The notes under the pieces were generated by a model, which ran no database searches, was not told the origin of the DNA, and saw only the letters and a program-made list of their open reading frames with translations. Below are positions 8,921-17,407 of a stretch of DNA of 32,317 nucleotides, in pieces (position 1 is the first letter of the stretch; the number at the start of each line of letters is the position of its first letter). Both the position numbers and the translations under genes were made by a program. The DNA comes from Phocaeicola coprocola DSM 17136 (GTDB lineage Bacteria; Bacteroidota; Bacteroidia; Bacteroidales; Bacteroidaceae): the NCBI RefSeq assembly GCF_000154845.1, contig NZ_DS981453.1:1-32317 (forward strand). Reading direction: 5' to 3'.

Positions 8921-9382
8921 ATGCTACATTATTTATATACATATCCTGAAACAATTGTTGATGGTGATGGTATACGCTTTTCTATTTATCTATCGGGATG
9001 CAGACACCATTGCCGGGGATGTCATAACCCTGAATCCTGGAATCCTGCGTCAGGTCATCCTTTGACTCGTGAGAAGATAGAAGAATTTATTGAGGCTATT
9101 AATTCCAATCCTTTATTAGATGGAATTACCTTTTCGGGAGGGGATCCGTTTTATTCGCCGGAAGACTTTCTTCCTCTTATCAAGGAATTCAGTGAGCGTA
9201 CCGGACAAAATATCTGGTGCTATACCGGATATACTTATGAAGAACTTTTGGAAGATCCTGTACGCAGACCTATATTGTCTTATATAAATGTATTGGTAGA
9301 CGGCCGTTTTGAGCAATCCCTCTATTCTCCGAAGCTGGAATTCAGGGGAAGCAGTAACCAGAGAATCCTTAAATTGAAGTAA
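8921..9382 (+). CDS. nrdG: Anaerobic ribonucleotide reductase activating protein (radical SAM)
   Basis: It generates the glycyl radical on NrdD using S-adenosylmethionine and a [4Fe-4S] cluster. The protein has 153 residues, the usual short length for NrdG. The cluster motif is CRHHCRGC (Cys27, Cys31, Cys34; CX3CX2C), followed by the glycine-rich SAM-binding segment ITFSGGDPF (about 69-77) and a later DGRFE. The ATG at 8921 leaves 13 residues before the family's VDGDGIRFSIYLSGC region. It lies 124 bases after nrdD with a strong hairpin between, so it is expressed either by read-through or from its own weak promoter; I see no good TAnnTTTG upstream. Confidence 0.96.
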   Translation: MLHYLYTYPETIVDGDGIRFSIYLSGCRHHCRGCHNPESWNPASGHPLTREKIEEFIEAINSNPLLDGITFSGGDPFYSPEDFLPLIKEFSERTGQNIWCYTGYTYEELLEDPVRRPILSYINVLVDGRFEQSLYSPKLEFRGSSNQRILKLK

Positions 9383-9514
9383 AAAAATGTTGCATGTTGT
9401 CTAATTTCGTTATCGCACACAAAAGAAAACTGTCGTTCCCATGATATAAATCAAGAAAACAAATACTTTGTGAAGAAAATAATTATATCTTATTGCTAAT
9501 TAAACAGAAACATC

Positions 9515-9522
9515 TACCTTTG
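9515..9522 (+). promoter_or_regulatory. -7 promoter element upstream of the AAGGTATTAG-repeat region
   Basis: TACCTTTG is a perfect TAnnTTTG. Twenty bases upstream is ATTG, a one-base variant of the -33 TTTG. Transcription would begin near 9529. Sequence 9383-9500 shows nothing recognisable. Confidence 0.6.
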
Positions 9523-9562
9523 CGATGTGGTTGTGAAACCAGAATTAATTAAGATATAAAAG

Positions 9563-9738
9563 AAGGTATTAGAATAGATTTTTTAAGGTATTAGAAGTTA
9601 AGGTAAAAAAGCAATTTTAAGAAAAGGTATTAGAGATTTAAGGTATTAAGTTTTAGGTTTTTATTTTAAGGTATTAGGATAAAAGGTAATTGTTTTCAGG
9701 TATAGTTGAAATAGGATTAGGAAAATTGCTTTAAGGTA
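9563..9738 (+). repeat. Irregular short repeats AAGGTATTAG / AAGGTA (8 copies)
   Basis: The copies start at 9563, 9585, 9600, 9624, 9640, 9668, 9683 and 9733. Spacings are uneven (15-50 bases), so this is not a simple tandem or microsatellite array. All copies are in the same orientation, as expected of a motif read in RNA. Confidence 0.85.
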
Positions 9739-9793
9739 AAAAAGAAGAGAAAAGGATAACGTACACAACAACAACTAGATGAGTAAAAGATGC

Positions 9794-9860
9794 AAGAACC
9801 CTTAAATGGGGGTTCTTTAGGAAATCGGCGGTGTTCAAAATGTGAACAATCGCTTTTTTT
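9794..9860 (+). terminator. Double hairpin with T7 tail ending the candidate ncRNA
   Basis: AAGAACCC (9794-9801) pairs with GGGTTCTT (9810-9817). GCG-G-TGTTCA (9828-9837) pairs with TGAACA-AT-CGC (9843-9853) with a small internal mismatch, and T7 follows at 9854-9860. The second hairpin with its T run is a good intrinsic terminator. Nothing recognisable lies in 9861-9981. Confidence 0.75.
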
Positions 9861-9981
9861 ATTGTTAAACGGTATAAATTTCGTACAATTGCTCTTACAA
9901 TACTGTTTCTCCTTCCAAGAGCAATATTCATTTTCTGAAAAACTTAGTGCATGTTGATAAGAGGTATCTGTGTTTTTTAAA

Positions 9982-9990
9982 GTATTTTAT
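9982..9990. repeat. Target-site duplication of IS-B copy 1 (left)
   Basis: GTATTTTAT here is repeated exactly at 11315-11323 on the other side of the element. Confidence 0.92.
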
Positions 9991-11314
9991 CATTACTGTC
10001 CCGTAAAAGTGGATAAATAGTTCTTTGAAATAACTGAAATATAGCTTATTATACTCTATTTGTAAAGCGCGACGATTTGAAATTGTACCTTTGAAACCAA
10101 ATCAAATGGCTTCAAATGAATCAAGACAAATATGTTTTCGCTCAATTGGTAGAGTTTTTGAACAACAATAAATTCAGAAGAATCGTGGACAAATACGATG
10201 GAAATCGTTACGTCAAACATTTCACTTGCTGGAACCAGCTTCTTGCTATGATGTTCGGACAGCTAAGCAATCGTGAGAGCCTACGCGACCTGATTGTTGC
10301 ATTGGAAGCACATCAAGCCAAGTGTTATCATTTGGGATTGGGTCGTGAACCCTTGGCCAAACCACACTTGCATCAGCTAACCAAAATAGGGATTACAGAA
10401 TCTTTGAAGATTTTGCATTCTTCATGATGAAAGAAGCCAGTGATAAACGAGCTACTCATATTCTGGATATCGAAGGAAAGAAGTACGCTTTTGATTCAAC
10501 CACCATTCCGTTATGTTTGGCAACATTTCCTTGGGCTAAATTTCGAAGTAAAAAAGGTGGAGTCAAGGCACATGTCCTTTATGACATTGAGGCTCAGGTT
10601 CCGGCTTTTTTTACAGTAACCACAGCTTCAAAACATGACTCAACAGCAATGTCTGCAATTCATTATGAACCAAATGCATACTATATTTTTGATAGAGCGT
10701 ATGATTCGTTTAAGGAACTATATCGGATTCATCTTACTGGCTCTTTCTTTGTCGTAAGAGCCAAGTCGAATCTTAAATTTAAGTTCTGCAAATGGAAACG
10801 CAGACTACCAAAGAATATACTATCTGATGCTGAAGTGAAATTATCAGGATATACCTCTGAAAAGAAGTATCCGGAATCATTCAGGATTATCAGGTTCTAT
10901 GATGAAGAAGATGATCGTGAATTTACCTTCCTGACAAATGCCAAACATATATCTGCACTTGATGTAGCTAATCTCTATAAAAAGAGATGGCTTGTAGAAC
11001 TGTTCTTCAAATGGTTGAAGCAGCACCTTAAAATCAAAAGGTTCTGGGGCACCACAGAAAACGCAGTCCGTATTCAGATAAGTGTGGCTATTATCACTTA
11101 TTGTTTGGTAGCTATTATCCAACATGATTTGCACTTAAGCCGTTCGACCTATGAGGTCCTACAGATTTTGAGCATTTCATTAACGGATAAAACACCTTTA
11201 CAAGAGTTGTTCAATAAGACTAATTTCAATGATGTCAAAGAGCAATTAAATCCCCTTTTCCCGGGGTTGTTTGATTAATATTTAATTCGTCCCGATTTTA
11301 ACGGGACACTAATG
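9991..11314 (+). mobile_element. IS-B (IS4 family, DUF4372 type), copy 1
   Basis: This is a 1324-bp element with imperfect terminal inverted repeats (left CATTACTGTCCCGT, right end reading back as CATTAGTGTCCCGT) and a perfect 9-bp target duplication, GTATTTTAT. It is the same element as 24531-25854, in opposite orientation. It sits between the candidate ncRNA and the His-rich protein gene. Its right duplication abuts the expected -33 region of that gene's promoter. Confidence 0.96.
10116..11278 (+). pseudogene. IS-B transposase, copy 1, frameshifted
   Basis: This is a DDE transposase of the IS4 family with a DUF4372-type N-terminus (NQDKYVFAQLVEFLNNNKF). The first frame covers codons 1-82 and stops at 10427; the second frame opens at 10424 and carries the rest. 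Comparison with copy 2 shows one A missing in the run at 10359-10361 (AAA here, AAAA there). Merging the two copies gives a 387-residue intact protein. The catalytic residues are present in the second frame: Asp in AFDSTT, Asp in YIFDRAYDS, and the YREK signature YKKRWLVELFFKWLK. Because the loss is in a homopolymer, sequencing error is a real alternative to a dead copy; the indel position differs from copy 2, so programmed frameshifting is unlikely. Confidence 0.9.
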
Positions 11315-11323
11315 GTATTTTAT
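11315..11323. repeat. Target-site duplication of IS-B copy 1 (right)
   Basis: GTATTTTAT, identical to 9982-9990. Confidence 0.92.
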
Positions 11324-11346
11324 TTTAAATAACCGATAACTTCGTG

Positions 11347-11354
11347 TATCTTTG
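11347..11354 (+). promoter_or_regulatory. -7 element upstream of the His-rich protein and TonB receptor
   Basis: TATCTTTG is a perfect TAnnTTTG, eight bases before the chosen ATG at 11362. The position where a -33 TTTG is expected (about 11323-11326) reads TTTT and overlaps the edge of the IS-B target duplication, so the insertion landed at the upstream border of this promoter. Confidence 0.6.
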
Positions 11355-11361
11355 CGTCCAG

Positions 11362-11709
11362 ATGAAAGTAAAAGCGCGCTATATACGCATTGGGGCAGTA
11401 GCTCTTTTAACCTTGTTTGTTGCTTATTATGCCATTTCGACATTATATGCGCACGTACATGAGGTGAACGGGACTTTTATTGTCCACTCGCATCCTTTTA
11501 CTGAACATCATTCTCACTCAAGCGGGCAGGCACTGACACTGCATTTCTTATCAACATTTACTTCTGTAGGTTCAGACTCTATTGAATCGGCGTGTCCTGA
11601 CTTGCCTTTACTCTGTTTATTAACTGGCAGCTTGTCTGCATTTCATGCCCTGTCTTCATTTGGAGATGGGATTTATCTACGTGCACCTCCCGTATATCTT
11701 TTCATTTGA
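11362..11709 (+). CDS. Small His-rich membrane-anchored protein, probably metal related
   Basis: This 115-residue protein has one N-terminal hydrophobic segment (about residues 10-28) that may be a membrane anchor or signal peptide. A His cluster follows at positions 31, 33, 42, 44, 49, 50 and 52 (AHVHEVNG, VHSHPF, EHHSHS). A second hydrophobic stretch with two Cys (ACPDLPLLCLL) lies towards the C-terminus. The start is placed at MKVKARYIR because the GTG at 11344 lies on top of the -7 element. It precedes a TonB-dependent receptor by 210 bases in the same direction. The His cluster and this pairing suggest metal binding or sensing linked to the receptor; this is inference, and no family is named with confidence. 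Confidence 0.7.
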   Translation: MKVKARYIRIGAVALLTLFVAYYAISTLYAHVHEVNGTFIVHSHPFTEHHSHSSGQALTLHFLSTFTSVGSDSIESACPDLPLLCLLTGSLSAFHALSSFGDGIYLRAPPVYLFI

Positions 11710-11919
11710 TTAAGCGAGAAACAGGAAACCAATTAAAATGCCTGTTCAAATAAATGCTGTCTGGCTTCTGTTGGACAGTTATCCTTCGTCTGCTTCTGTA
11801 AACTAGATGTGGAAAGGGGAAGATATGGAAAAATCTGAATCAGTCAGATCTGCTTCTGTGGTATTTATCTTGAATATTTAGAACGGGCTTTATTAAGTTA
11901 ACGAACGAAAAGATTATAC

Positions 11920-14211
11920 ATGAAATATATTTTATTCATAATGGGATTGCTATGTTCTTATGTAAGCATGGCAATAGAGCCGGTTAAGGAAGGAAATGTT
12001 ATAGCCGGACACGTGATAGAAAAAGGCTCGGAAAATAGTTTGCCTTATGCCACAGTGTTAATCGTAGAAACGGGAAAGGGTACAGTGACCGATGCGGAAG
12101 GATATTTCCGCTTTAAGGAAATTCCCGCCGGAGAATATACGCTGAAAGTACAGAGCATGGGGTATAATACTCAGACTAAAAAAATAACAGTCAGTAAGGA
12201 TTTTACGGTAGATGTACATTTTGTAATGGAAGAAGAAACTATTATGACAGATGAAGTCGTAGTTTCGGCAAACAGAAATGAAACAAGCCGTAAAGTAGCT
12301 CCGGTGGTCGTGAATGTAATGAGTAACAAGTTATTTGAGGCTGTAAATTCTACAGATCTAGCAAAGTCATTGAATTATCAGTCAGGACTTCGTGTAGAAA
12401 ATAACTGTCAGAACTGCGGATTCCCACAAGTGCGTATTAATGGACTGGAAGGACCATATTCCCAAATTCTGATAAATAGCCGTCCTGTAATGAGCGCCCT
12501 CTCGGGTGTATATGGCTTAGAGCAAATACCCACTAACATGATTGAGCGCGTGGAAGTGGTTCGTGGAGGTGGTTCTGCTTTATTTGGAGCCAATGCGGTA
12601 GGAGGAACAATTAATATTATAACAAAAGATCCGGTTAGTAATTCTTTTCAGGTTTCTTCTACAATGTCGAATCTGAACGGGAAAGTATGGGAGCAATATG
12701 TAGGCGCTAATGCCTCTTTGGTTTCATCGGACAATTCATATGGAATAGCCCTTTATCAGTCTTACCGTAACCGTAATCCTTATGATGCCGATAATGATGG
12801 TTTCTCGGAGCTTGGAAAACTGAATATGAATACGTTTGGTTTGCGTTCATATTATCGTCCTACTCAGTTTAGCCGTATCAGTCTGGAGTATCATACTACG
12901 AATGAGTTTCGCCGTGGGGGAAATAAATTCGACCTTCAGCCTCATGAAACAGATATAACAGAGCAGACTAAGCATATTATCAACAGCGGGGGACTGACGT
13001 ATGATGTGTTTTTCAATGAATATCGCCATAAACTATCCGTTTATGGTTCTGCACAACATACAGATCGTAACAGTTATTATGGAGCAGATAAAAATGCCAA
13101 TGCTTATGGAAAGACAAAAGACCTGACAGCTGTAGGAGGAGCAATGTATGTAGGGAATATGGATGATTGTCTTTTTTCGCCTGCCACGTTTACTGGAGGA
13201 GTTGAATACAATTATAATTCGCTGCATGATGTAATGACCGGATATAACCGTGACTTGCGCCAATATGTAAGAATCTTCAGCGGATTTGCTCAGAATGAAT
13301 GGAAGATGACGTATTTTACACTTCTCGCAGGATTTCGTCTGGATAGGCATAATCTGATAGACAACATCATTTTCAGTCCACGCGTAAATTTGTTGTGGAA
13401 ACCAACAGACAAGATACAGGGACGTTTAACCTGGTCTACTGGCTTCCGTGCACCCCAGGCTTATGATGAAGATTTACACGTAGCAGCCGTTGGCGGCGAA
13501 GCCATGATAATTCGTCTGGCAGATGGATTAAAGCCCGAACGTTCCAATAGTTTCAGTGGCTCTGTAGACTGGGGATTCAATTTTGGACATTTCCAGTCGA
13601 ACTTGCTGGTTGAAGGATTTTACACATCCTTGGATAATGTCTTTTATCTGACAAAGGTTGGAACGGATGCTGATACGGGTGCCGAAATACAGGAAAGACG
13701 AAATGGATATGGTGCACGCGTGTATGGTGCAAATATTGATTATAAAATAGCTCACGGACGTGAAGCTCAGTTACAATTAGGATTTACAGTACAGCGCAGC
13801 CGGTATACAGAAGCTGTAAGCTGGAGTGAAGATCAGGATGTAGATCCTATAAAACGTATGCCTCGTACTCCAGATTACTATGGCTATTTTACGTTTACTT
13901 CTGCTCCGTTGAAGAATTTTGATTTTTCTCTTTCTGGTGTGTACACGGGAAAGATGGTGGTTCCTCATTTTGCTGGTTATATTGAAAAAGACCGTCTGGA
14001 GCATACACCCAATTTCATGGAACTGAACCTGAAGCTGAATTATACGTTTGTACTGAATGATCACTTGAAGCTTCAGCTGAATGGGGGAGTGCAGAATATG
14101 TTCAACGCATTCCAAAAAGATTTGGATAGAGGAGCTTTACGAGATTCAAAGTATTTCTATGGACCTACTCAACCGAGAACTTACTTTATTGGAGTTAAGT
14201 TTTTTAATTGA
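11920..14211 (+). CDS. TonB-dependent outer-membrane receptor with carboxypeptidase-like domain
   Basis: This is a gated outer-membrane transporter powered by TonB. The 763 residues comprise a signal peptide (1-18), a CarboxypepD-regulatory-like domain (about 26-105, GTVTDAEGYFRFKEIPAGEY), a TonB box region (DEVVVSANRNE, 111-121), a plug (about 125-245, with IERVEVVRGGGSALFGANAV and GGTINIITKDP), and a 22-strand-type barrel to the C-terminus, ending VKFFN. It is much shorter than SusC proteins and has no SusD partner, so it more likely imports a metal complex, heme or a cofactor than glycans. Cys163-Gln-Asn-Cys166 in the plug (NNCQNCGF) is unusual and could bind metal. The His-rich protein upstream supports a metal role. 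Confidence 0.93.
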   Translation: MKYILFIMGLLCSYVSMAIEPVKEGNVIAGHVIEKGSENSLPYATVLIVETGKGTVTDAEGYFRFKEIPAGEYTLKVQSMGYNTQTKKITVSKDFTVDVHFVMEEETIMTDEVVVSANRNETSRKVAPVVVNVMSNKLFEAVNSTDLAKSLNYQSGLRVENNCQNCGFPQVRINGLEGPYSQILINSRPVMSALSGVYGLEQIPTNMIERVEVVRGGGSALFGANAVGGTINIITKDPVSNSFQVSSTMSNLNGKVWEQYVGANASLVSSDNSYGIALYQSYRNRNPYDADNDGFSELGKLNMNTFGLRSYYRPTQFSRISLEYHTTNEFRRGGNKFDLQPHETDITEQTKHIINSGGLTYDVFFNEYRHKLSVYGSAQHTDRNSYYGADKNANAYGKTKDLTAVGGAMYVGNMDDCLFSPATFTGGVEYNYNSLHDVMTGYNRDLRQYVRIFSGFAQNEWKMTYFTLLAGFRLDRHNLIDNIIFSPRVNLLWKPTDKIQGRLTWSTGFRAPQAYDEDLHVAAVGGEAMIIRLADGLKPERSNSFSGSVDWGFNFGHFQSNLLVEGFYTSLDNVFYLTKVGTDADTGAEIQERRNGYGARVYGANIDYKIAHGREAQLQLGFTVQRSRYTEAVSWSEDQDVDPIKRMPRTPDYYGYFTFTSAPLKNFDFSLSGVYTGKMVVPHFAGYIEKDRLEHTPNFMELNLKLNYTFVLNDHLKLQLNGGVQNMFNAFQKDLDRGALRDSKYFYGPTQPRTYFIGVKFFN

Positions 14212-14314
14212 TCCATTGCTAAACTGTTGTTTTTTGACATGGCATTAAACAAATAAATGAGACTCCAAATAAAAAACAGAGATAAGTTTACTTACAATCT
14301 ATAAGTCACAACAT

Positions 14315-14376
14315 AAAAATCTCCTGCTTTTAGTCCTATAATTGTAATAAATAAGGGCTAAAGCAGGAGTTTTTTA
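14315..14376. terminator. Bidirectional terminator between the TonB receptor and the PUL
   Basis: CTCCTGCTTTTAGTCC (14321-14336) pairs with GGGCTAAAGCAGGAG (14355-14369). It is flanked by AAAAA on the left and TTTTTT on the right, so it can terminate transcripts from both strands. The convergent genes end at 14211 and 14471. Otherwise 14212-14470 shows nothing recognisable. Confidence 0.85.
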
Positions 14377-14470
14377 TTACGGAGTTTCAATCTATAAGAT
14401 TTTTACTTTTGCATTTCTATTTTGAGACAGCTTCATTTTGATTATTGATAAAAATATAGATTTTGAATTT

Positions 14471-15961
14471 TTATTTTACTACAATCTGTAATGAACCTTG
14501 ATTCGTAAATGTTACATTATCTTTTTGTTCTTGAGTTACATATAAAGTTTGTAACTTCTGACGATCTACGTTACATGTCTTTAAATGAGGACAACCAGTG
14601 ACATCTAAAGTTGTTAATTGGTCATAATAACCCATCCAAGAAGATAAACTAGCATTGATATCTGTGATATTATTACCTGATATTATCAAAGATGTTGCTT
14701 CTATATAATCTTGTAATCTTAATGAGGTTACAGGATTATCACCTATGATAACCGAAGTCAATGGATAGATTGATTCAATATTTAATTCTTTTACATGTTT
14801 AAGTTTAGATATATCTATTGTTGTTAGATTATTATATGCTAACCTTAAAACTTCAATTTGAGGAAATTGTTCTATTCCTTCAATTGATTCAATACCGTAG
14901 TTGCTCCAGCTGGTACCATCTAAATCAAGAATTGTTTCTTTTAGTCCTTTTTCTAATATTTCACATTGACTATTATCTTCTTCTCCTAATACAATCCAAC
15001 CTTCAGCAGATAAGGCTTCTCTGAAATTTTTATCAGGAATTGTAGCCATAATAGGATTTGGATTTTGTTGTTTTATTGTAAGGGTTAGATCTATTTTTGT
15101 GTCTTTTAAGAAATAAATATCACTTCTTCTTGAAGCCATTGCTTCTGATACATGGAAAGTAAGGGTCTGTTTTTGTAAACCATCAACAGTTTCTCCCTTA
15201 GTAGTTTCTTTCAATTGAATCCATTCCGGTAACTCTCCCAGCTGATATTCTATGTTCGTTTTAATATTAAATTGTATGTCGCATTCTGATAAATCAGTTT
15301 CTTTGTATTCTTCTCCATCCGACAATATTCCGTCTAATTGAGCTTGTTGTATATTAATAGAAACAGATCTATTTTCACTTGTAATTTTTAAAGTAGAACT
15401 GCGTGATATATAAGTATCATTCGCATTAGCTTCTAGTACAAGAGTTCCTTTTCCAAAAGCTGATTCAAAACTTGAAACTTTTAGCCATTGATTCCCGTTA
15501 TCGGAAAATTCATAGGATAAATTAGTTATATTGGTAGATAAGGAAATATTGATTGTATTCTTATCTGAATTTATAGATACATTATCTTCTGATAAAAGCT
15601 CTAACTTCATTGTTGGATTAGAAATAACAACAAGTTTCTTTACATTAGAGCCAGCAAATATTTTATAAGTATTTTCTAATTCTTTATCTGTTTCATTTGC
15701 TTCCACCTTAAAAGTTAAGGTTTGGCCGCTTTGACCTTTATTGCTAGAAGGAGTAGCCCATTCTACTTTAGGACCTACTAAAGTCCAATCTTCAGAACTT
15801 TCTATAGTTACTTCTAAATCCCCTCCCTGAGGTCCGGCCGATAAGGTATCAGCAGATAGGACGACAAAGTCTTCATTAAGATTTAGATTTTCATTGGAGT
15901 CATCATTAGAGCAACTGTATAATAGTCCAATAGTTGCTAATATTATGAGTATTTTTTTCAT
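14471..15961 (-). CDS. BACON-domain lipoprotein with leucine-rich repeats
   Basis: This is a predicted surface lipoprotein and the last gene of the PUL. The start is taken at MKKILIILATIGLLYSC (ATG 15961; two more upstream codons begin at a TTG). It has 496 residues. The lipobox Cys (LLYSC) is followed by Ser/Asn/Asp-rich sequence, as in exported Bacteroides lipoproteins. Residues about 35-310 form three beta-sandwich units resembling BACON domains (SEDWTLVGPKVEWATPS; NGNQWLKVSS; LPEWIQLKETTKGE). Residues about 310-496 hold short leucine-rich repeats (LRLAYNNLTTIDISKL, LIISGNNITDI, LTTLDVTGCPHL). No catalytic motif is seen. A glycan- or glycoprotein-binding role is inferred from the context. 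It lies 19 bases after the GH18 gene. Confidence 0.82.
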   Translation of the reverse strand: MKKILIILATIGLLYSCSNDDSNENLNLNEDFVVLSADTLSAGPQGGDLEVTIESSEDWTLVGPKVEWATPSSNKGQSGQTLTFKVEANETDKELENTYKIFAGSNVKKLVVISNPTMKLELLSEDNVSINSDKNTINISLSTNITNLSYEFSDNGNQWLKVSSFESAFGKGTLVLEANANDTYISRSSTLKITSENRSVSINIQQAQLDGILSDGEEYKETDLSECDIQFNIKTNIEYQLGELPEWIQLKETTKGETVDGLQKQTLTFHVSEAMASRRSDIYFLKDTKIDLTLTIKQQNPNPIMATIPDKNFREALSAEGWIVLGEEDNSQCEILEKGLKETILDLDGTSWSNYGIESIEGIEQFPQIEVLRLAYNNLTTIDISKLKHVKELNIESIYPLTSVIIGDNPVTSLRLQDYIEATSLIISGNNITDINASLSSWMGYYDQLTTLDVTGCPHLKTCNVDRQKLQTLYVTQEQKDNVTFTNQGSLQIVVK

Positions 15962-15980
15962 ATGCAATTAAATTAAATAA

Positions 15981-17387
15981 TTACCTAGAATATTGGGTTG
16001 TATCATTTTTCTTGTAGTAAAAAGTTGGATATTTTACTTCTTGGTTATAAAGTCCCCTCGATACATTTTGTATACGGTATACTTGACTTGCATATAATGA
16101 AGGATCTAATGCAAACCACATATAGAAACCGTAGCCGTCTTCTTTCACACTACGTGCATAATCTTCACTTGTATCCCCATATCCTCGTCTTAATTCGACA
16201 GACATTCCTGCACATTGTTTTTGGGTCATACCTGTCATTGGGCGTGTTGGTTGAGCATAGTCTGCAACTACGATATCTACAAAATTATTAGGGGTAATTC
16301 CATATACCGATGGACAATTTGATTCAAGACTTCCAAAATAGTAAACTGTTACATATTTATCAGGCATTGCTTTTTTGGTTTCGTATAATAATTTTGCACC
16401 TGCTTCTGATGATTTATAGGTTAACCAAGGATTATCTAAGTTTGGATAATTAGAATATTCATCATCAAAATTAACTCCATCTAAATTATATGCATTACAG
16501 ATTGCTGCAAGTTCACGTGCAAACTCTTTACAGCCCATATCAGATAGCTGACATACTCCTGCTTCATCATGATTTCCAAGAACTCCAAGTAACACTTTTA
16601 TACCGCGTTTTCTTAATGGTTGTAGATATTGCTCATTATTGTCTAATAGAAATTGAACATTCGGGTTGTTGTATACATATACTCTGCCCGTTTCTGCATT
16701 CCAGTTAATATTTGCTGCAAAAAGCACAACATAGTCAAAGAATAATTTTCCATCTTCTCGAATGAATTCAAGTGCATTTAATGGATTTGTATCATTCACT
16801 TCGAAATATAGAAAATTTTTCACAGCATCAGCTCCTTTGTCACAATCTGCTTCATTATGATAGTTTTTGATTAAGTAAATACAATGACTTGTAGAGGATA
16901 AGGAGATACCTTCTGTTGTAGTTGTTATCTTTAAGGGTAGCACATAGGTTGTTCCTTCCTCTAAATCTGTACTTGCTGGTTGAATTGTTAAATTAACAGC
17001 TAATGATTGTTTTTCATCAGGTGCCATTAGAATATTAGCTTCAGAAGCGCCATCTAAAGAAATCAGATTTTGAGGGAATAGCTTAAAATTGGTTCCGTGT
17101 TGTGTATTGTATTCATTTAAGTATTCTGCATCATAAGAAATGGCAAAATCAACTCCTTTCATTGGAGCTTTTGTCAGGTTTACACAAACAGAGGTTATGC
17201 ATTCTTTCGTTCTAAGTTCTATAATGTTATTGGAAAGTCCACTATTTTTATCTTTTAGTGAAGCTTCAAGTTTTCCTATATTATTATATGAACTTTGATT
17301 TACGCTACCGACTACTAAATCATCTTCGCATGAAGTGAAAAGCAGCGATCCACATATTAAGACTAATGAAAATATTATTTTGTTCAT
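15981..17387 (-). CDS. GH18 endo-beta-N-acetylglucosaminidase-like lipoprotein with DUF1735 domain
   Basis: This is a predicted surface enzyme that cleaves the chitobiose core of N-glycans. It has 468 residues. Signal peptide and lipobox are LLFTSC, followed by acidic EDD, a surface-export signature. Residues about 40-180 match the DUF1735 N-terminal domain seen in B. thetaiotaomicron BT3987-type enzymes. The rest is a GH18 barrel with motif D303-G-V-N-F-D308-D-E310. The acid Glu310 and assisting Asp308 are present; the earlier motif position (306) is Asn, a site that varies among EndoH-like enzymes. Other barrel signatures are VLLGVLGNHDEAG and VTVYYFGS. The neighbouring genes fit a host N-glycan or yeast mannan core PUL. 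Substrate specificity (high-mannose or complex) cannot be read by eye. Confidence 0.88.
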   Translation of the reverse strand: MNKIIFSLVLICGSLLFTSCEDDLVVGSVNQSSYNNIGKLEASLKDKNSGLSNNIIELRTKECITSVCVNLTKAPMKGVDFAISYDAEYLNEYNTQHGTNFKLFPQNLISLDGASEANILMAPDEKQSLAVNLTIQPASTDLEEGTTYVLPLKITTTTEGISLSSTSHCIYLIKNYHNEADCDKGADAVKNFLYFEVNDTNPLNALEFIREDGKLFFDYVVLFAANINWNAETGRVYVYNNPNVQFLLDNNEQYLQPLRKRGIKVLLGVLGNHDEAGVCQLSDMGCKEFARELAAICNAYNLDGVNFDDEYSNYPNLDNPWLTYKSSEAGAKLLYETKKAMPDKYVTVYYFGSLESNCPSVYGITPNNFVDIVVADYAQPTRPMTGMTQKQCAGMSVELRRGYGDTSEDYARSVKEDGYGFYMWFALDPSLYASQVYRIQNVSRGLYNQEVKYPTFYYKKNDTTQYSR

Positions 17388-17407
17388 AATTTTAAGATAA
17401 GGGGTTA

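Larger units (their letters stand above)
9529..9860 (+). ncRNA. Candidate noncoding RNA, C-poor with AAGGTATTAG repeats
   Basis: This segment runs about 330 bases from the predicted start site to a terminator and holds no convincing ORF. Positions 9541-9759 contain only three C in 219 bases. AAGGTA occurs eight times there: AAGGTATTAG at 9563, 9585, 9624 and 9668, AAGGTATTAA at 9640, and AAGGTA alone at 9600, 9683 and 9733. The 3' part has two hairpins, 9794-9817 and 9828-9853, the latter followed by seven T. The lack of C would leave the 5' two thirds largely unpaired, with the purine-rich motifs exposed. I do not recognise a known RNA family. It could instead be the leader of a gene that IS-B has separated, although the terminator argues against that. 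Confidence 0.5.

Noticed and set aside
9563..9738. CRISPR array or tandem repeat
   Set aside because: The repeat unit is only 6-10 bases, spacing is uneven, and spacers are not of constant length.
9790..9966. A ~58-codon frame starting MQEPLNGG within the candidate ncRNA and running past its terminator
   Set aside because: It crosses two hairpins and the T7 terminator, has low-complexity content, no recognisable motif, and no conserved feature.
10116..11278. Programmed frameshift in the IS-B transposase
   Set aside because: The two copies are shifted at different positions, each by one missing base; a programmed site would be the same in both.
12408..13350. Several minus-strand open frames of 60-105 codons inside the TonB receptor gene
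   Set aside because: They are shadows of a well-supported coding sequence, with no family features of their own.
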